Shown here piece after piece: positions 7,248-15,739 of a DNA stretch of 19,782 bases. The translations under genes were made by a program, and so were the position numbers. Below the pieces are notes generated by a model that saw only the letters and a program-made list of their open reading frames with translations, ran no database searches and was not told the DNA's origin. Origin of the DNA: CAZSWR01 sp964610885 (GTDB taxonomy: Bacteria > Bacteroidota > Ignavibacteria > Kapaibacteriales > UBA2268); assembly GCA_964610885.1 (NCBI GenBank), contig CAZSWR010000071.1, positions 1-19,782 of the forward strand, in the 5' to 3' direction. Position 1 is the stretch's first letter. Every line of letters begins with the position of its first letter.

Positions 7248-9125
7248 ATGCAAAAAGGAACAATTGGAATGAAGAATATGACAATAGCAGCTTTATTGAT
7301 GCTTTCCGTATCGATAGCTGCCGCACAGGTGGCAAAGCAGCCGTGGATGGACGCAATGGCGAATTCGTACAAACTGAAAGAAATGCGCGAAAAGCTCGAG
7401 CAACTCAGCAAGAATTTGCAAAAAGCCAAACAAACACAAAAAACCGGCCGGCCTGCAATTCAGTCCGAATTGGAAAAAGTGATTTCCGAAGATGAAGCGT
7501 CGGAATCCGAAGTAAGCGCTGCCATAAATCCCACCGATTCAAATAATATCGTCGTCAGCCCCATTCGCAATGGTAGCTATACCGATCCTCTGACCGTCCC
7601 GATATATTACACCAAAAATTTTGGCACCACTTGGCGGAAAAGCACCTTTACTCCGCCAACCGGCCGCGATGGTGTCTATGTGCTCGGCGGCGGCGACCCC
7701 ATGATCGTCTTCGATGCGAATGGTACTTGCTATATGTCTTGGATATATTTGTACGCCACGCTGAGCGGCTACCAAATTGATTCTCTCTACAATGCAATCC
7801 TATACGCAAAATCGGACGATGGCGGGGCCAACTGGTACGTTGTCAATAATGCAGTCGTCGGAAAAATGATTACCGGATCCAAATATACCTCGTCGATGAA
7901 TATGGACACATTTTACGACAAACAATGGATGGATTGCGACCATTCGAATTCAGCCAACAGGAACAATCTCTATATCAGCTTGGTCAAAATGGTAACCCAA
8001 CCGTCTTCGGATGCATACATTATTTCGTCGGTCAAAAAAAGTGGCGTTTCCGCATTCGACCCAACGCAGCGGCGCGTCTCGGGAAGCAATTTCCAGACGA
8101 CACAATTCGCCTCTACGGCCGTGGACAATGCCGGCAAATTGCACGTCGGATTCTATGGCGTCGAGACAAGCCAAACGGCTCTGTACCACTCCGTTTCCAC
8201 CGATGGCGGGCTGACGTTCTCCACGCCAAACCGCGTTTCTTTGTTCTCGGGAGTTATGCAAGCCAACACGATCACAGGGATTTCGACTTCGAGGCTGTAT
8301 CCTTCGCCATACATGGTGGCAGACAAATACTCCGCCAAGTACGGAGGTAACTTGTACTACGTTTGGTCTGCTCGCGGCGTTGCGTCGAACTCCGGCACAG
8401 CGATGAAAGTTTATTTCTCCAGCTCCACCGATGGCGGCACCTCTTGGTCGGCTGCCAGGCAAATCAGCCCTGCTTCGGCTTATAACGGCGATGCTTTCTA
8501 TCCGACAGCAACCGTCAATCAGGACGGAGTCGTCGTGGTTGGATACTACGACCGCACGAGCGATCAAGACAACGTCAATACTAATTACTGCATAATGTAT
8601 TCGTTCGATGGCGGCGCAACTTTCGACAAGCCTATCGTGGTTACCGGCGAAACAACCGATTTCTCGACGATTGGCTCGCAAAACGGCAGCTTCGGCATCG
8701 GCGAATACACTCAAATCGTAACGACCAAAGGATACGCAATGCCCGTTTGGTCGGACGGCCGCACCAACGACGGGAACATGAATATCTACACGGCAAAAAT
8801 TCCGATAACCAAGCAAGGTAATACAGCCACCACAGAAGAAATTCGAGTTATCACGGGCACCACTTCAATTTCTTCAATCTATCCGAATCCAGCAGTCGAT
8901 AACCTGCAACTTACCGTCTCGTCGGCTGCCGAGGCCACTGTAAGTTTCAAGGTGTTGAATTTGTTGGGCGAAACAATCATCGAACCGAAAGAGCAATATC
9001 CGATTTCGGCCGGCGACAACAATATTTCATTGCCTATCAATGAATTGCAATCCGGCACATACTTCGTTTCGATTTTCAAAGGAAATACATTCCTGCAATC
9101 GACGAAGTTTTCAGTAAAGAAATAA
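7248..9125 (+). CDS. Secreted Asp-box (sialidase-like propeller) protein with T9SS sorting domain
   Basis: 625 residues from the ATG at 7248, preceded by AAAGGAAG seven bases upstream; an ATG at 7269 (MKNMTIAALLML) also has an AAGGA site and cannot be ruled out. A signal peptide ends near IAAAQ and is followed by a short charged helix (about 42-85). The body holds repeated Asp-boxes of the S-x-DGG-x-(T/S/N)-(W/F) type: KSDDGGANW (about 188-196), STDGGLTF (about 317), SSTDGGTSW (about 393) and FDGGATF (about 453), the signature of sialidase/BNR beta-propellers. The arginine triad and catalytic Asp/Tyr of true sialidases could not be assigned, so glycosidase activity is unproven. The last roughly 85 residues (SSISSIYPNPAVDNLQLTV to TKFSVKK) form a type A Por/T9SS C-terminal sorting domain, implying export across the outer membrane and attachment or release. 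Confidence 0.9.
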   Translation: MQKGTIGMKNMTIAALLMLSVSIAAAQVAKQPWMDAMANSYKLKEMREKLEQLSKNLQKAKQTQKTGRPAIQSELEKVISEDEASESEVSAAINPTDSNNIVVSPIRNGSYTDPLTVPIYYTKNFGTTWRKSTFTPPTGRDGVYVLGGGDPMIVFDANGTCYMSWIYLYATLSGYQIDSLYNAILYAKSDDGGANWYVVNNAVVGKMITGSKYTSSMNMDTFYDKQWMDCDHSNSANRNNLYISLVKMVTQPSSDAYIISSVKKSGVSAFDPTQRRVSGSNFQTTQFASTAVDNAGKLHVGFYGVETSQTALYHSVSTDGGLTFSTPNRVSLFSGVMQANTITGISTSRLYPSPYMVADKYSAKYGGNLYYVWSARGVASNSGTAMKVYFSSSTDGGTSWSAARQISPASAYNGDAFYPTATVNQDGVVVVGYYDRTSDQDNVNTNYCIMYSFDGGATFDKPIVVTGETTDFSTIGSQNGSFGIGEYTQIVTTKGYAMPVWSDGRTNDGNMNIYTAKIPITKQGNTATTEEIRVITGTTSISSIYPNPAVDNLQLTVSSAAEATVSFKVLNLLGETIIEPKEQYPISAGDNNISLPINELQSGTYFVSIFKGNTFLQSTKFSVKK

Positions 9126-9177
9126 TGAAAGCTCGCCTGACGGTCCGCGCAGACGTCAAAAAATGATCATTACCTTT

Positions 9178-9245
9178 AACCTTCGGAAGTGTGCATCACG
9201 AGTTAAAAATTTCAATTCGTAAACCCTACCGAAGGTTTTTAATTA
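9178..9245 (+). terminator. Terminator-like hairpin after the T9SS protein
   Basis: AACCTTCGG (9178-9186) pairs exactly with CCGAAGGTT (9229-9237), continuing into TTTTTAATT. The 42-base interior contains a second stem (CGAGTT with AATTCG). It lies about 50 bases after the stop codon. Confidence 0.6.
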
Positions 9246-9302
9246 TAATAAAAGGTAATTGTATCGTCTTTTTATTATTGTTTCTATTATTTGATAAGAC
9301 AG

Positions 9303-10802
9303 ATGAATACAATACACGATACGCATCCGCTTCGTATTATTATTAAAAATGAAGTTGCAATGATCGGCCCCGTCCAATCGGCCGCCCGCAACTATGCCGG
9401 CATTCTGGGATTTAAGAACAAAGAGTGCTTCCATATCGAGCTTCTTTTGGAAGAGATACTCACCAACATAATTAAATTCGACTTCATGCCGGGGCAGAGG
9501 GAAGATATTAATATTTCCTTCGAGAAATCCACTCTGGGCATCACCATCACGGTGCATTCGCTCAGCGTGCCGCTGGACGTGGAACGGATCAATTCCTTCA
9601 GCCGGCCGGATCCGGACAGCATTATCCAAAACAATGCTTCGGGGTTGGGATCGTTGCTCATCAATAGTTTTGCCGATTCGGTTACGTACAGCAACCGCGG
9701 TAAGCTCGGGCAGTTCATCGTTATCGAAAAGAAATTGCCCTACGAAGCAATTTCAGAATTGGACCAGATCTCGGCCGAGGGCGCGCCCCAAGCAGACGCA
9801 AAATCCGATTTCAAGTTCTACATTCGCCGACTGAAGCCAGACGAGGCATATAGCATTTCGCAATTGGCGTACTACACATATAGCATCAGCTATATCTACG
9901 ACAAGGTTTACTATCCCGAATACGTCCGAAAGCTCAACGAAGAGGGCGATATGGTCAGCGTCGTCGCCGTCAACGAAGAGAACGAAGACATAATCGGCCA
10001 CGTAGCCGCCGTGCGCCACGAACAATCCGGCATGCCCGAGATGGCCGTCGCGTTTGTGAATCCTCGGTATCGTGGCGGAGGCTGTTTGCAGAAAGGCTCG
10101 GAGTACCTGCTCGCACTGCTGAAGAGCGAAGGCTCGGCCGGAGTCATCGCCCAGGCCGTAACCGCGCACCCGTTCAGCCAGAAGGCAGCCTTCAAGCTCG
10201 GACTGAAGGAAACTGCCGTCTTTATTTCGCGCGTAACCCCGCTCGAGATGAATGAATTGCACGAAGGGCACCAGATCCGCGACAGCTTCCTGCTGATGTA
10301 TGTCGCGTTGCACCACGAACCGGATTACGAAGTATTTGCCCCGCGCCACCACGCTGCGATGATAAAAAACATATATGAAAATGTTGACGTGCCGGTGAGG
10401 GTCGTTACCAAGGCCGAATCGGACTACGCACTTTCGGACAATACCGAGCTGGACGTTTCAGCCGACTCGTACAAATGTGGCCATATAATCGTTAATCAGT
10501 ATTCTCAGGACGCGAAGGAAGATATTGCCCACGCGCTAAATACGCTTTGCATCAGCCGTGCCGAGACGATATATCTGTATTTGCCCACGAACAATCCGCA
10601 TACGATCATTGCCTGCGCCGAGGCCGAGGCATTAGGCTTCTTCTTCGGAGGGATTATGCCGAGCAATCGCGGTACAGAATACATTTTGATGGAGTACCTG
10701 AATAATCAAAAATATGATTACGATTCCGTAAACATGTTCTCGGACTTCGCCAAGGAGCTGCTGGCATACGTCCGCTCGCACGACCCGAACGAGAAGAAGT
10801 GA
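9303..10802 (+). CDS. Fusion of RsbW-type ATPase-fold domain with GNAT acetyltransferase domain
   Basis: 499 residues from the ATG at 9303. Residues about 10-145 match the GHKL/HATPase fold of anti-sigma serine kinases: the N-box helix HIELLLEEILTNIIKF (44-59) and a C-terminal glycine box NASGLGSLLINSFAD (111-125). The middle box that normally reads D-x-G-x-P-x-D is SLSVPLD here, so the usual ATP-contacting Asp and Gly are absent. Residues about 172-312 are a GNAT acetyltransferase with an acetyl-CoA loop NPRYRGGG (253-260). The remaining roughly 190 residues resemble the companion domain usual in this architecture (EALGFFFGGIMPSNRGTEYIL, SDFAKELLAYVRSHDPN). Proteins of this layout are known in several phyla, but their partners and substrates are not established. 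It stands alone on the plus strand, followed by a repeat element. Confidence 0.85.
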   Translation: MNTIHDTHPLRIIIKNEVAMIGPVQSAARNYAGILGFKNKECFHIELLLEEILTNIIKFDFMPGQREDINISFEKSTLGITITVHSLSVPLDVERINSFSRPDPDSIIQNNASGLGSLLINSFADSVTYSNRGKLGQFIVIEKKLPYEAISELDQISAEGAPQADAKSDFKFYIRRLKPDEAYSISQLAYYTYSISYIYDKVYYPEYVRKLNEEGDMVSVVAVNEENEDIIGHVAAVRHEQSGMPEMAVAFVNPRYRGGGCLQKGSEYLLALLKSEGSAGVIAQAVTAHPFSQKAAFKLGLKETAVFISRVTPLEMNELHEGHQIRDSFLLMYVALHHEPDYEVFAPRHHAAMIKNIYENVDVPVRVVTKAESDYALSDNTELDVSADSYKCGHIIVNQYSQDAKEDIAHALNTLCISRAETIYLYLPTNNPHTIIACAEAEALGFFFGGIMPSNRGTEYILMEYLNNQKYDYDSVNMFSDFAKELLAYVRSHDPNEKK

Positions 10803-10929
10803 TAAATGAAATGGTTCTATATCGCTTTGTGTGGGTAAACAACAATTATTGTTAAGAATATGGTTTTACTGCGAATTGAATATATACAGTACCCAATACA
10901 ATTGCATTCTTCAAGGGAAGTAATATTTG

Positions 10930-11187
10930 CGGATTGATACCGCGTGAGCGGTTGTTGTGTTGTAGAACTTGTTTCTCCATTGCATATCATACCGCATGGC
11001 GGTTGTTTTATAATGCCTTGCATGAATTAACCAAACATATAAACATTCGCTACGCGAAATCTTGCCAAACTATTCAAACTATATATTTTACAATACAACA
11101 ACCGCTACGCGGTAAAATTTCATTTTGGTTTTTTCCAACTCGCTAAAAAAGGTATTTGATACAGTACTCACTCAATACGTTATTGAG
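10930..11187. repeat. Dispersed hairpin-studded element, copy A
   Basis: A 258-bp segment that aligns end to end with 18044-18295. Shared landmarks in order: CGGATTGATACCGC; a mini-hairpin ACCGC-GTGA-GCGGT followed by TGTTGT (10939); a second, ACCGC-ATG-GCGGT (10991); TTCGC-TAC-GCGAA (11046); AACA plus ACCGC-TAC-GCGGT (11101); TTTTCCAAC; and GTACTCAC...ACG-TTATTGAG at the end. The first and last ACCGC hairpins, with flanking TGTTGTGTTGTA and TACAATACAACA, form inverted ends of roughly 25 bp. No protein is encoded, so it looks like a non-autonomous (MITE-like) or structured-RNA element. Confidence 0.8.
11171..11187. terminator. Hairpin at the end of element copy A, possible weak terminator
   Basis: CTCAATA and TATTGAG form a perfect 7-bp stem around CGT about 20 bases beyond the alkaline phosphatase stop codon. 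No long T-run follows. In copy B the stem is partly lost, so it is not a conserved terminator. Confidence 0.3.
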
Positions 11188-11207
11188 CTATAACACTCTT
11201 CTCTTTA

Positions 11208-12656
11208 CTACTTAGCCGGCAGGCTCGACTTTCCCCAAAGGAGGAATACGGCCTGGGCAATTTCGCTATTCTGTATGTATCGGCCGCGCACTTTGTCGGT
11301 TTCGTCTGCCAGAAGGTTGAAAATTTCGGCATATTTGCCCTTGGCGAAAAGCGGAATCGGTTGGTTTGAGTGGTTTTTACTGTTGTATTTGGCTCTGGGC
11401 ACCATTCCAGCCCCCATATTGATAACCGGATTCGAAACCGGTGAGTTGTTGCCTTGGTACGGTCCTGTGATATATCCGCATTCGTGGTCTCCGCACACGA
11501 TCAAGAGGGTTTCTTCCCACGAGCTGTTTTTCTCGATCCATTTAACGACGTCGGCCACGGCGCGGTTGAAATCGCGCATTTCCTCGATCATCGTCGGAAG
11601 TGAATTGTCGTGGTTAGCCCAATCGACCGCCCCGCCTTCGCTCATCAGGAAGAATCCGTTTTTATTGTTACGGAGCACGTTCAGAGCGCCGAGTGTCATT
11701 TCCGAAAGATTAGGCAAGTTCGGGTTAAGCGGGACTTGATACGGTTTGGATTGCTGTGGGGCGTCTTTGCGCTGTTCTTGAAGTGTCGAATAGACTCTTG
11801 GCATACCGCAAACCCGCTTCGGCGGCGTCTTTGTTGCCATCAAATCTAAGAACTGTTCTTTCGTATCGATGAACGTCCATGCGTCGGGAGTGTCGTCTTC
11901 GTCGATGGAGCGGACTGTGCGGCTGCCCGAGGACGAAGGCAATGGAAACTCGGCTGCGTTCCCCTTCGCAAGCGCCTCGAATGTTTCTTTGTCGGGAGAG
12001 TAATTCGCGTATTGGCTTTCGGCCTTCGTTGGTTGGCCATTATTGTTGTATGTCGGGCTTCCGCATCCCATCAGGACGTCCAAACGGGAATCGATAAGCA
12101 TATCGCGAGCTATTTCAGCATGATTTTTCCGATAAATATTATGCGTAGTGAACCCGGCGGGCGTGGCGTCCACCCACGAAACTGTCGAGACCACTCCTGC
12201 GGCTTTGTTCATCGATTTCGCCTGCTCGGTAACGTTCAGCAAGGGCTTGCCCGAAAGATCGACTCCGATTGCGCCGTTGTACGTCTTCACGCCGGTGGCC
12301 AGAGCTGTGGCGCTCGCAGCGGACTCGGTGAAGCCTTTCGCCATATAGTTGAAATCGCTCCAAGCCAGGCCCGAGTTGTAGCCATTCTCCCACGAAAGAG
12401 AACTCTTTTCCGATTTTTTTGAGTAATCGCCCGTCATGGCGGGGCTGTGCACGATTGCGAGCTTCACAGGGAAGGATTCATAAACCGTAGCGGAATCTTT
12501 TCCGGTTTCGTAGTAATTGGAAATGAGCACTTGATTGAATCCCCAGCCGTCTGCAATCATAATAATAATGTTCTTAGGCGGATCCTTCAAGAATTGCGCT
12601 TCGAGGCAAGCGAAAGAAAACAGTAAAACGACAATCGAAATATAAATTCTCTTCAT
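11208..12656 (-). CDS. Alkaline phosphatase (PhoA family), exported
   Basis: A metal-dependent phosphomonoesterase that releases phosphate outside the cytoplasm. 482 residues from the ATG at 12656, chosen because GGAG lies six bases upstream; an in-frame TTG four codons earlier lacks support. Signal peptide MKRIYISIVVLLFSFACLEAQ. Motifs: metal-binding Asp36 in IIMIADGWG; the nucleophile region TESAASATALATGVKTYNGA (110-129) with Ser112; VDATPAGFTTH with a downstream Arg (IYRK); FFLMSEGGAVDWANHDN supplying the Glu, Asp and His metal ligands; CGDHECGY (Asp-His); and a late His in NSKNHSNQP. The residue before the nucleophile is Glu111, where E. coli PhoA has Asp101. Length and motif order are normal. 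The gene is monocistronic, about 440 bases downstream of murA. Confidence 0.93.
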   Translation of the reverse strand: MKRIYISIVVLLFSFACLEAQFLKDPPKNIIIMIADGWGFNQVLISNYYETGKDSATVYESFPVKLAIVHSPAMTGDYSKKSEKSSLSWENGYNSGLAWSDFNYMAKGFTESAASATALATGVKTYNGAIGVDLSGKPLLNVTEQAKSMNKAAGVVSTVSWVDATPAGFTTHNIYRKNHAEIARDMLIDSRLDVLMGCGSPTYNNNGQPTKAESQYANYSPDKETFEALAKGNAAEFPLPSSSGSRTVRSIDEDDTPDAWTFIDTKEQFLDLMATKTPPKRVCGMPRVYSTLQEQRKDAPQQSKPYQVPLNPNLPNLSEMTLGALNVLRNNKNGFFLMSEGGAVDWANHDNSLPTMIEEMRDFNRAVADVVKWIEKNSSWEETLLIVCGDHECGYITGPYQGNNSPVSNPVINMGAGMVPRAKYNSKNHSNQPIPLFAKGKYAEIFNLLADETDKVRGRYIQNSEIAQAVFLLWGKSSLPAK

Positions 12657-12793
12657 TCTATTCTCCAATAATTACTATTTTCTAAGATGTATATATTGCG
12701 CTCTGTGCGGGTAGATTTCATTACGACTTTGAGACAATTGCAGTTGAGTATAGAAAATACTCATCTATCGCCCCTCGAATTTCTAACCACCCC

Positions 12794-12822
12794 AGAAACC
12801 CATTGCTGTGCAATGGTTTTCT
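12794..12822 (+). repeat. 13-bp hairpin with one mismatch
   Basis: AGAAA-C-CCATTGC pairs with GCAATGG-T-TTTCT around TGT, with only the C/T position unpaired. Read on the plus strand it looks like a terminator with a T-rich tail, but no plus-strand gene precedes it. It abuts the MITE-like element. Confidence 0.5.
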
Positions 12823-12824
12823 TT

Positions 12825-12955
12825 GGGACTGTCTCAAAAGCCGGAAAACTGTTTTTTGTCATGTTGAACGTAGTGAAACATCCATATTTTGCTTGGACTA
12901 ATGAATGGCAATGGATTCTTCACTTCGTTCAGAATGACCCTTTTGAGACAGTCCC
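12825..12955. mobile_element. 131-bp MITE-like element with perfect 16-bp inverted ends
   Basis: GGGACTGTCTCAAAAG (12825-12840) is the exact reverse complement of CTTTTGAGACAGTCCC (12940-12955). Inside lies a second, imperfect inverted pair: GTTGAACGTAGTGAAACAT on the left and TTCTTCACTTCGTTCAGAA on the right. No coding capacity. The inner motif resembles short repeats that I recall being scattered in many genomes of this superphylum; copy number here must be checked. No target-site duplication was confidently seen. Confidence 0.7.
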
Positions 12956-13097
12956 GCCAAAGGGGAGGTCTATCATTCAAATAACTCGCCTACCTAAAAC
13001 AATTTAGACCTCTGAAATATGGAAGAATGGTTTCATTTTCATCTTCCCTCATCGATATTGCGCTGCTCTCTATAACCGAAGTGGCGGTGGCCACCTA

Positions 13098-14366
13098 TTA
13101 CATCAATTCAGTTTTGACTCGTTTGATATTTGCACCGGCATCGGCCAGCTTCCTCTCGATTGCTTCGTAGCCGCGGTCGATGTGATACACTCGGAGCACT
13201 TCCGTTTTGCCCTCGGCCACGAGCGCGGCCAGTATCAACGATGCGCTGGCTCGTAAATCCGAAGACATCACAGTGGCGCCGGAGAGTTTTCGTCCGCCGT
13301 GGATCAGTGCCACGTTGTCGTTCATCTCGACCGAGGCGCCCAGGCGCATCAGTTCGGGTACGTGTTTGAAACGGTCGTGGTAAACGGTTTCGGTGATTTT
13401 CGAGGTGCCGTCGGCGGTCATCATAAATGCCATCCATTGGGCTTGGATATCAGTCGGGATGCCCGGATAGACAGATGTAATAATATCGACGGGCCGCGGA
13501 TTGTCGTTCATCTCGAGCACAATGCTGTCGCCGGTAACGTCGATTTCTGCGCCGGCCTCTTCCATTTTCGTCAGCACGGCCGAAAGGTGGTAGGCGTTGA
13601 CGTTTGTCAGTTCCACTTTGCCCTTGGTCATCGCCGCTGCGATCAGATATGTAGCCGCTTCGATGCGGTCGGGGATAGTGTCTTCGTCCACTGGTTTCAG
13701 TTCGCTGACGCCTTCGATCTCTATGACCGAAGTACCGATGCCCTCGATCTTAGCGCCCATTTTCACGAGCATCCTCGCCAGCGCAGTGATTTCCGGTTCG
13801 AGCGCTGCGTTGGTGATCAATGTGGAACCTTTGGCGAGCGTCGCTGCCATGATGACGTTGCCGGTGGCGCCCACGCTCGATATGTCGAAGTGGATTTTCG
13901 CGCCGCGAAGCCCGCCTTCCGGGGCTTTGGCCATAACGTATCCGGCGTCCAGAGTGATTTCCGCACCAAGTTTCTCGAGGCCCTTCAGGTGCAAGTCCAC
14001 CGGCCGCGGCCCCCAAGCGCAACCTCCCGGAAGCGACACTTTCGCCTCGCCATACCGCGCCAAGAGCGGCCCGAGGACATAGAACGAAGCGCGCATCTTC
14101 TTGACGTGTTCGTACGGCGCCTCGAAGCTGGTTACGTGCGAGGAGTCCACGAACAAATCATTTCCGTTCAGTTCGCAGAAAATTCCCATCGAACCAAGCA
14201 GGCGCGACATGGTCCAGACGTCGCGCAGGTTGGGAGTGTTCCCAAGGTGGTAAGTGCCGGGCGCGAGGATTGCCGCCGGCATGAGAGCCAAAGAGCCATT
14301 TTTTGCACCAGAAACGGCGATGCGTCCGTGGAGCCTATTGCCGCCTTCGATAATGAATTTGTCCAT
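13098..14366 (-). CDS. murA: UDP-N-acetylglucosamine 1-carboxyvinyltransferase
   Basis: Transfers enolpyruvate from PEP to UDP-GlcNAc, the first committed step of peptidoglycan synthesis in the cytoplasm. 422 residues, the normal length, with inside-out EPSP-synthase folds. Key residues visible: Lys22-Asn23 in SGAKNGSLALM; catalytic Cys116 in PGGCAWGPRPVDLHL (the fosfomycin target, present as Cys rather than the resistant Asp); the DIQAQWMAFMMTADG segment; and the C-terminal LRASASLILAALVAEG with IDRGYEAIERKL. The ATG at 14366 gives MDKFIIEGGNRLHG, the standard start. It is the last gene of the yihY-hpnE-murA operon, 44 bases after hpnE. No intrinsic terminator is obvious immediately after it. 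Confidence 0.97.
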   Translation of the reverse strand: MDKFIIEGGNRLHGRIAVSGAKNGSLALMPAAILAPGTYHLGNTPNLRDVWTMSRLLGSMGIFCELNGNDLFVDSSHVTSFEAPYEHVKKMRASFYVLGPLLARYGEAKVSLPGGCAWGPRPVDLHLKGLEKLGAEITLDAGYVMAKAPEGGLRGAKIHFDISSVGATGNVIMAATLAKGSTLITNAALEPEITALARMLVKMGAKIEGIGTSVIEIEGVSELKPVDEDTIPDRIEAATYLIAAAMTKGKVELTNVNAYHLSAVLTKMEEAGAEIDVTGDSIVLEMNDNPRPVDIITSVYPGIPTDIQAQWMAFMMTADGTSKITETVYHDRFKHVPELMRLGASVEMNDNVALIHGGRKLSGATVMSSDLRASASLILAALVAEGKTEVLRVYHIDRGYEAIERKLADAGANIKRVKTELM

Positions 14367-14410
14367 GTTGATTTTTCTTTATATTATTAATGTTAAATAT
14401 CAATTTAAAG

Positions 14411-15739
14411 TCATTGCAAAATTAAATAATTTCTGCATAAATTCATTGCATTTATTCCGCTTCGAGCGGCGCCCTCCATCGTGCCCGGCAGTCCGGTCGC
14501 CGTCCAATCGCCCGCCAGAAACAGGTTGGGGACGGAAGTCGCCGGCGTGGGTCGCCATTTCTCGGCTTCGCGAGTGGCGCGGAAGGTGGCGTGCTTGTCC
14601 TTGAATACTCGCCAATACTCAGGGCTTGAGGAGCCGAATTCCGGGAAATACTCGTCCAATTCTTTCGATACAATTTCGATTATTTCGGATTCCTTCAGCC
14701 CAATCAATTCCGTAGCAGAGCTGACGGTTACAGCCGTTCGGCATAGCTGGCCGGCCACCTGTGGCCTCGAGAAAACCCAATCAATCAGCGAGCAGGGGAG
14801 AGCGGTCATCTCCTTCGGGGCAAAGCGCGATTGGCTCCACAAATAGACAGAAACAATGGGCGAAAACTGCAAATTGCCGAGTGCGGAGAATTCTGCGCCG
14901 GAGCTGGCCTCGCCTGGCAGAATCGAGAGCAAATCCTTAGGCTTGGTGGCGCAGATAATAGCGTCGGATGGGATTACTTCGCCGGAGGAAAGCACGCACG
15001 CCGTGGCCAAGCCACCTTCGAGCTTAATACTACTCGCTTTCGTGCCGAAAAGGACACGCCCGCCTTTTGATTCGATTAGCCTTTGCGCTGGGGAAATCAG
15101 GTCGCCCAATAAGCATTCAGGAAAGAAGAATTTCGAGGCATCGGCGCGGCCAAAGAAGCCCAGGCGCATCACTTCTGCGAAAAGCCGAGCCGAAGCGTCC
15201 TCAGGCGTCGTGTTTAGCGCGGAGACAATTAAAGGCCTCCAAAAGATTTCTATCGATTCGTCTGTCTGGTCGGACTTGCGGAGTAGTTCCATCGCTGTTT
15301 TCCCGGCGGATGCGGCCCATAGCCGATTCATCTGCGCAGCAAATCGCAAGATCCCGAACTTGGACTTTGCCGAGAGGCCGCCAAAGAAAAGCAATCCGGA
15401 TGCGGCTCCCAACTTTCCGGGAAGGGCCGAACAGTTCAGACTGTGGGCATGGCCGCCGAACCGGAATTCCGCGTCCAATGGCTTCGCACGGCCCAGAAGG
15501 CTGCGAGTGCCGAGCAGTTCGAGTGTTTCCAAATAGTCTGTGTAGGCACCGATGGCGAGGTGTTGGCCATTGTCTGTGGCTTCGGGCGCCGGGCCGGACG
15601 AGACGGTGCTTGCGCGCCCGCCGAGGCTCGCGGTTCGCTCCAAAAGCGTTACAGCGAATCCGCCGAGAGCCAGCCTGATGGCAGCGCTCACTCCGGCAAT
15701 GCCGCCGCCAACGACCGTTACTCGCTTATTTCGCGGCAT
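14411..15739 (-). CDS. hpnE: HpnE-type FAD-dependent hydroxysqualene dehydroxylase / desaturase
   Basis: 442 residues from the ATG at 15739. An FAD Rossmann motif VVGGGIAGVSAAIRL (Gly11, Gly13, Gly16) is followed by LLERTASLGGRAS and then DNGQHLAIGAY at 56-66, the signature of the squalene-associated desaturase HpnE. The C-terminal FAD contact NLFLAGDWTATGLPGTMEGAARSG is present. HpnE reduces hydroxysqualene to squalene, normally together with HpnC and HpnD; neither is in this window. A related carotenoid or amine-oxidase role is possible. The start overlaps the 3' end of yihY by 14 nt (…GATGCCGCGAAATAA). The frame is open further upstream, but that would run deep into yihY and add a low-complexity Pro/Thr/His tail, so the later ATG is preferred. 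Confidence 0.85.
   Translation of the reverse strand: MPRNKRVTVVGGGIAGVSAAIRLALGGFAVTLLERTASLGGRASTVSSGPAPEATDNGQHLAIGAYTDYLETLELLGTRSLLGRAKPLDAEFRFGGHAHSLNCSALPGKLGAASGLLFFGGLSAKSKFGILRFAAQMNRLWAASAGKTAMELLRKSDQTDESIEIFWRPLIVSALNTTPEDASARLFAEVMRLGFFGRADASKFFFPECLLGDLISPAQRLIESKGGRVLFGTKASSIKLEGGLATACVLSSGEVIPSDAIICATKPKDLLSILPGEASSGAEFSALGNLQFSPIVSVYLWSQSRFAPKEMTALPCSLIDWVFSRPQVAGQLCRTAVTVSSATELIGLKESEIIEIVSKELDEYFPEFGSSSPEYWRVFKDKHATFRATREAEKWRPTPATSVPNLFLAGDWTATGLPGTMEGAARSGINAMNLCRNYLILQ

Larger units (their letters stand above)
10803..11207. other. Convergent intergenic region filled by a dispersed element
   Basis: About 400 bases between the 3' ends of the ATPase/GNAT gene (plus) and the alkaline phosphatase gene (minus). 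The first 130 bases are AT-rich with no recognised feature; the rest is copy A of the hairpin element (10930-11187). Confidence 0.7.
12657..13097. other. Repeat-bearing intergenic region between murA and the phosphatase
   Basis: About 440 bases. It should contain the phosphatase promoter and the end of the murA transcript. Recognisable structures are a long hairpin at 12794-12822, the MITE-like element at 12825-12955, and a distant inverted pair GAGGTCTA (12966) and TAGACCTC (13005). Reading frames crossing the element are not credible genes. Confidence 0.6.

Noticed and set aside
10939..11113. CRISPR-like array from repeated ACCGC...GCGGT units
   Set aside because: Only three or four units, in mixed orientation, with unequal spacings and no cas genes; better explained as hairpins within one element that recurs as a whole at 18044-18295.
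10934..11146. Plus-strand frame of 70 codons
   Set aside because: Entirely inside the dispersed hairpin element, and the corresponding frame is not preserved in copy B.
12825..12955. Insertion sequence with transposase
   Set aside because: The termini look IS-like, but 131 bp cannot encode a transposase and no transposase motif occurs anywhere in the window.
12687..13007. Plus-strand frame of 106 codons across the murA-phosphatase gap
   Set aside because: Runs straight through the MITE-like element and its inverted ends; no protein-like features.
13299..14390. Long plus-strand frame of 363 codons
   Set aside because: Lies opposite murA, whose catalytic and structural motifs are unmistakable; its composition (His/Arg/Val rich) is that of an antisense shadow.
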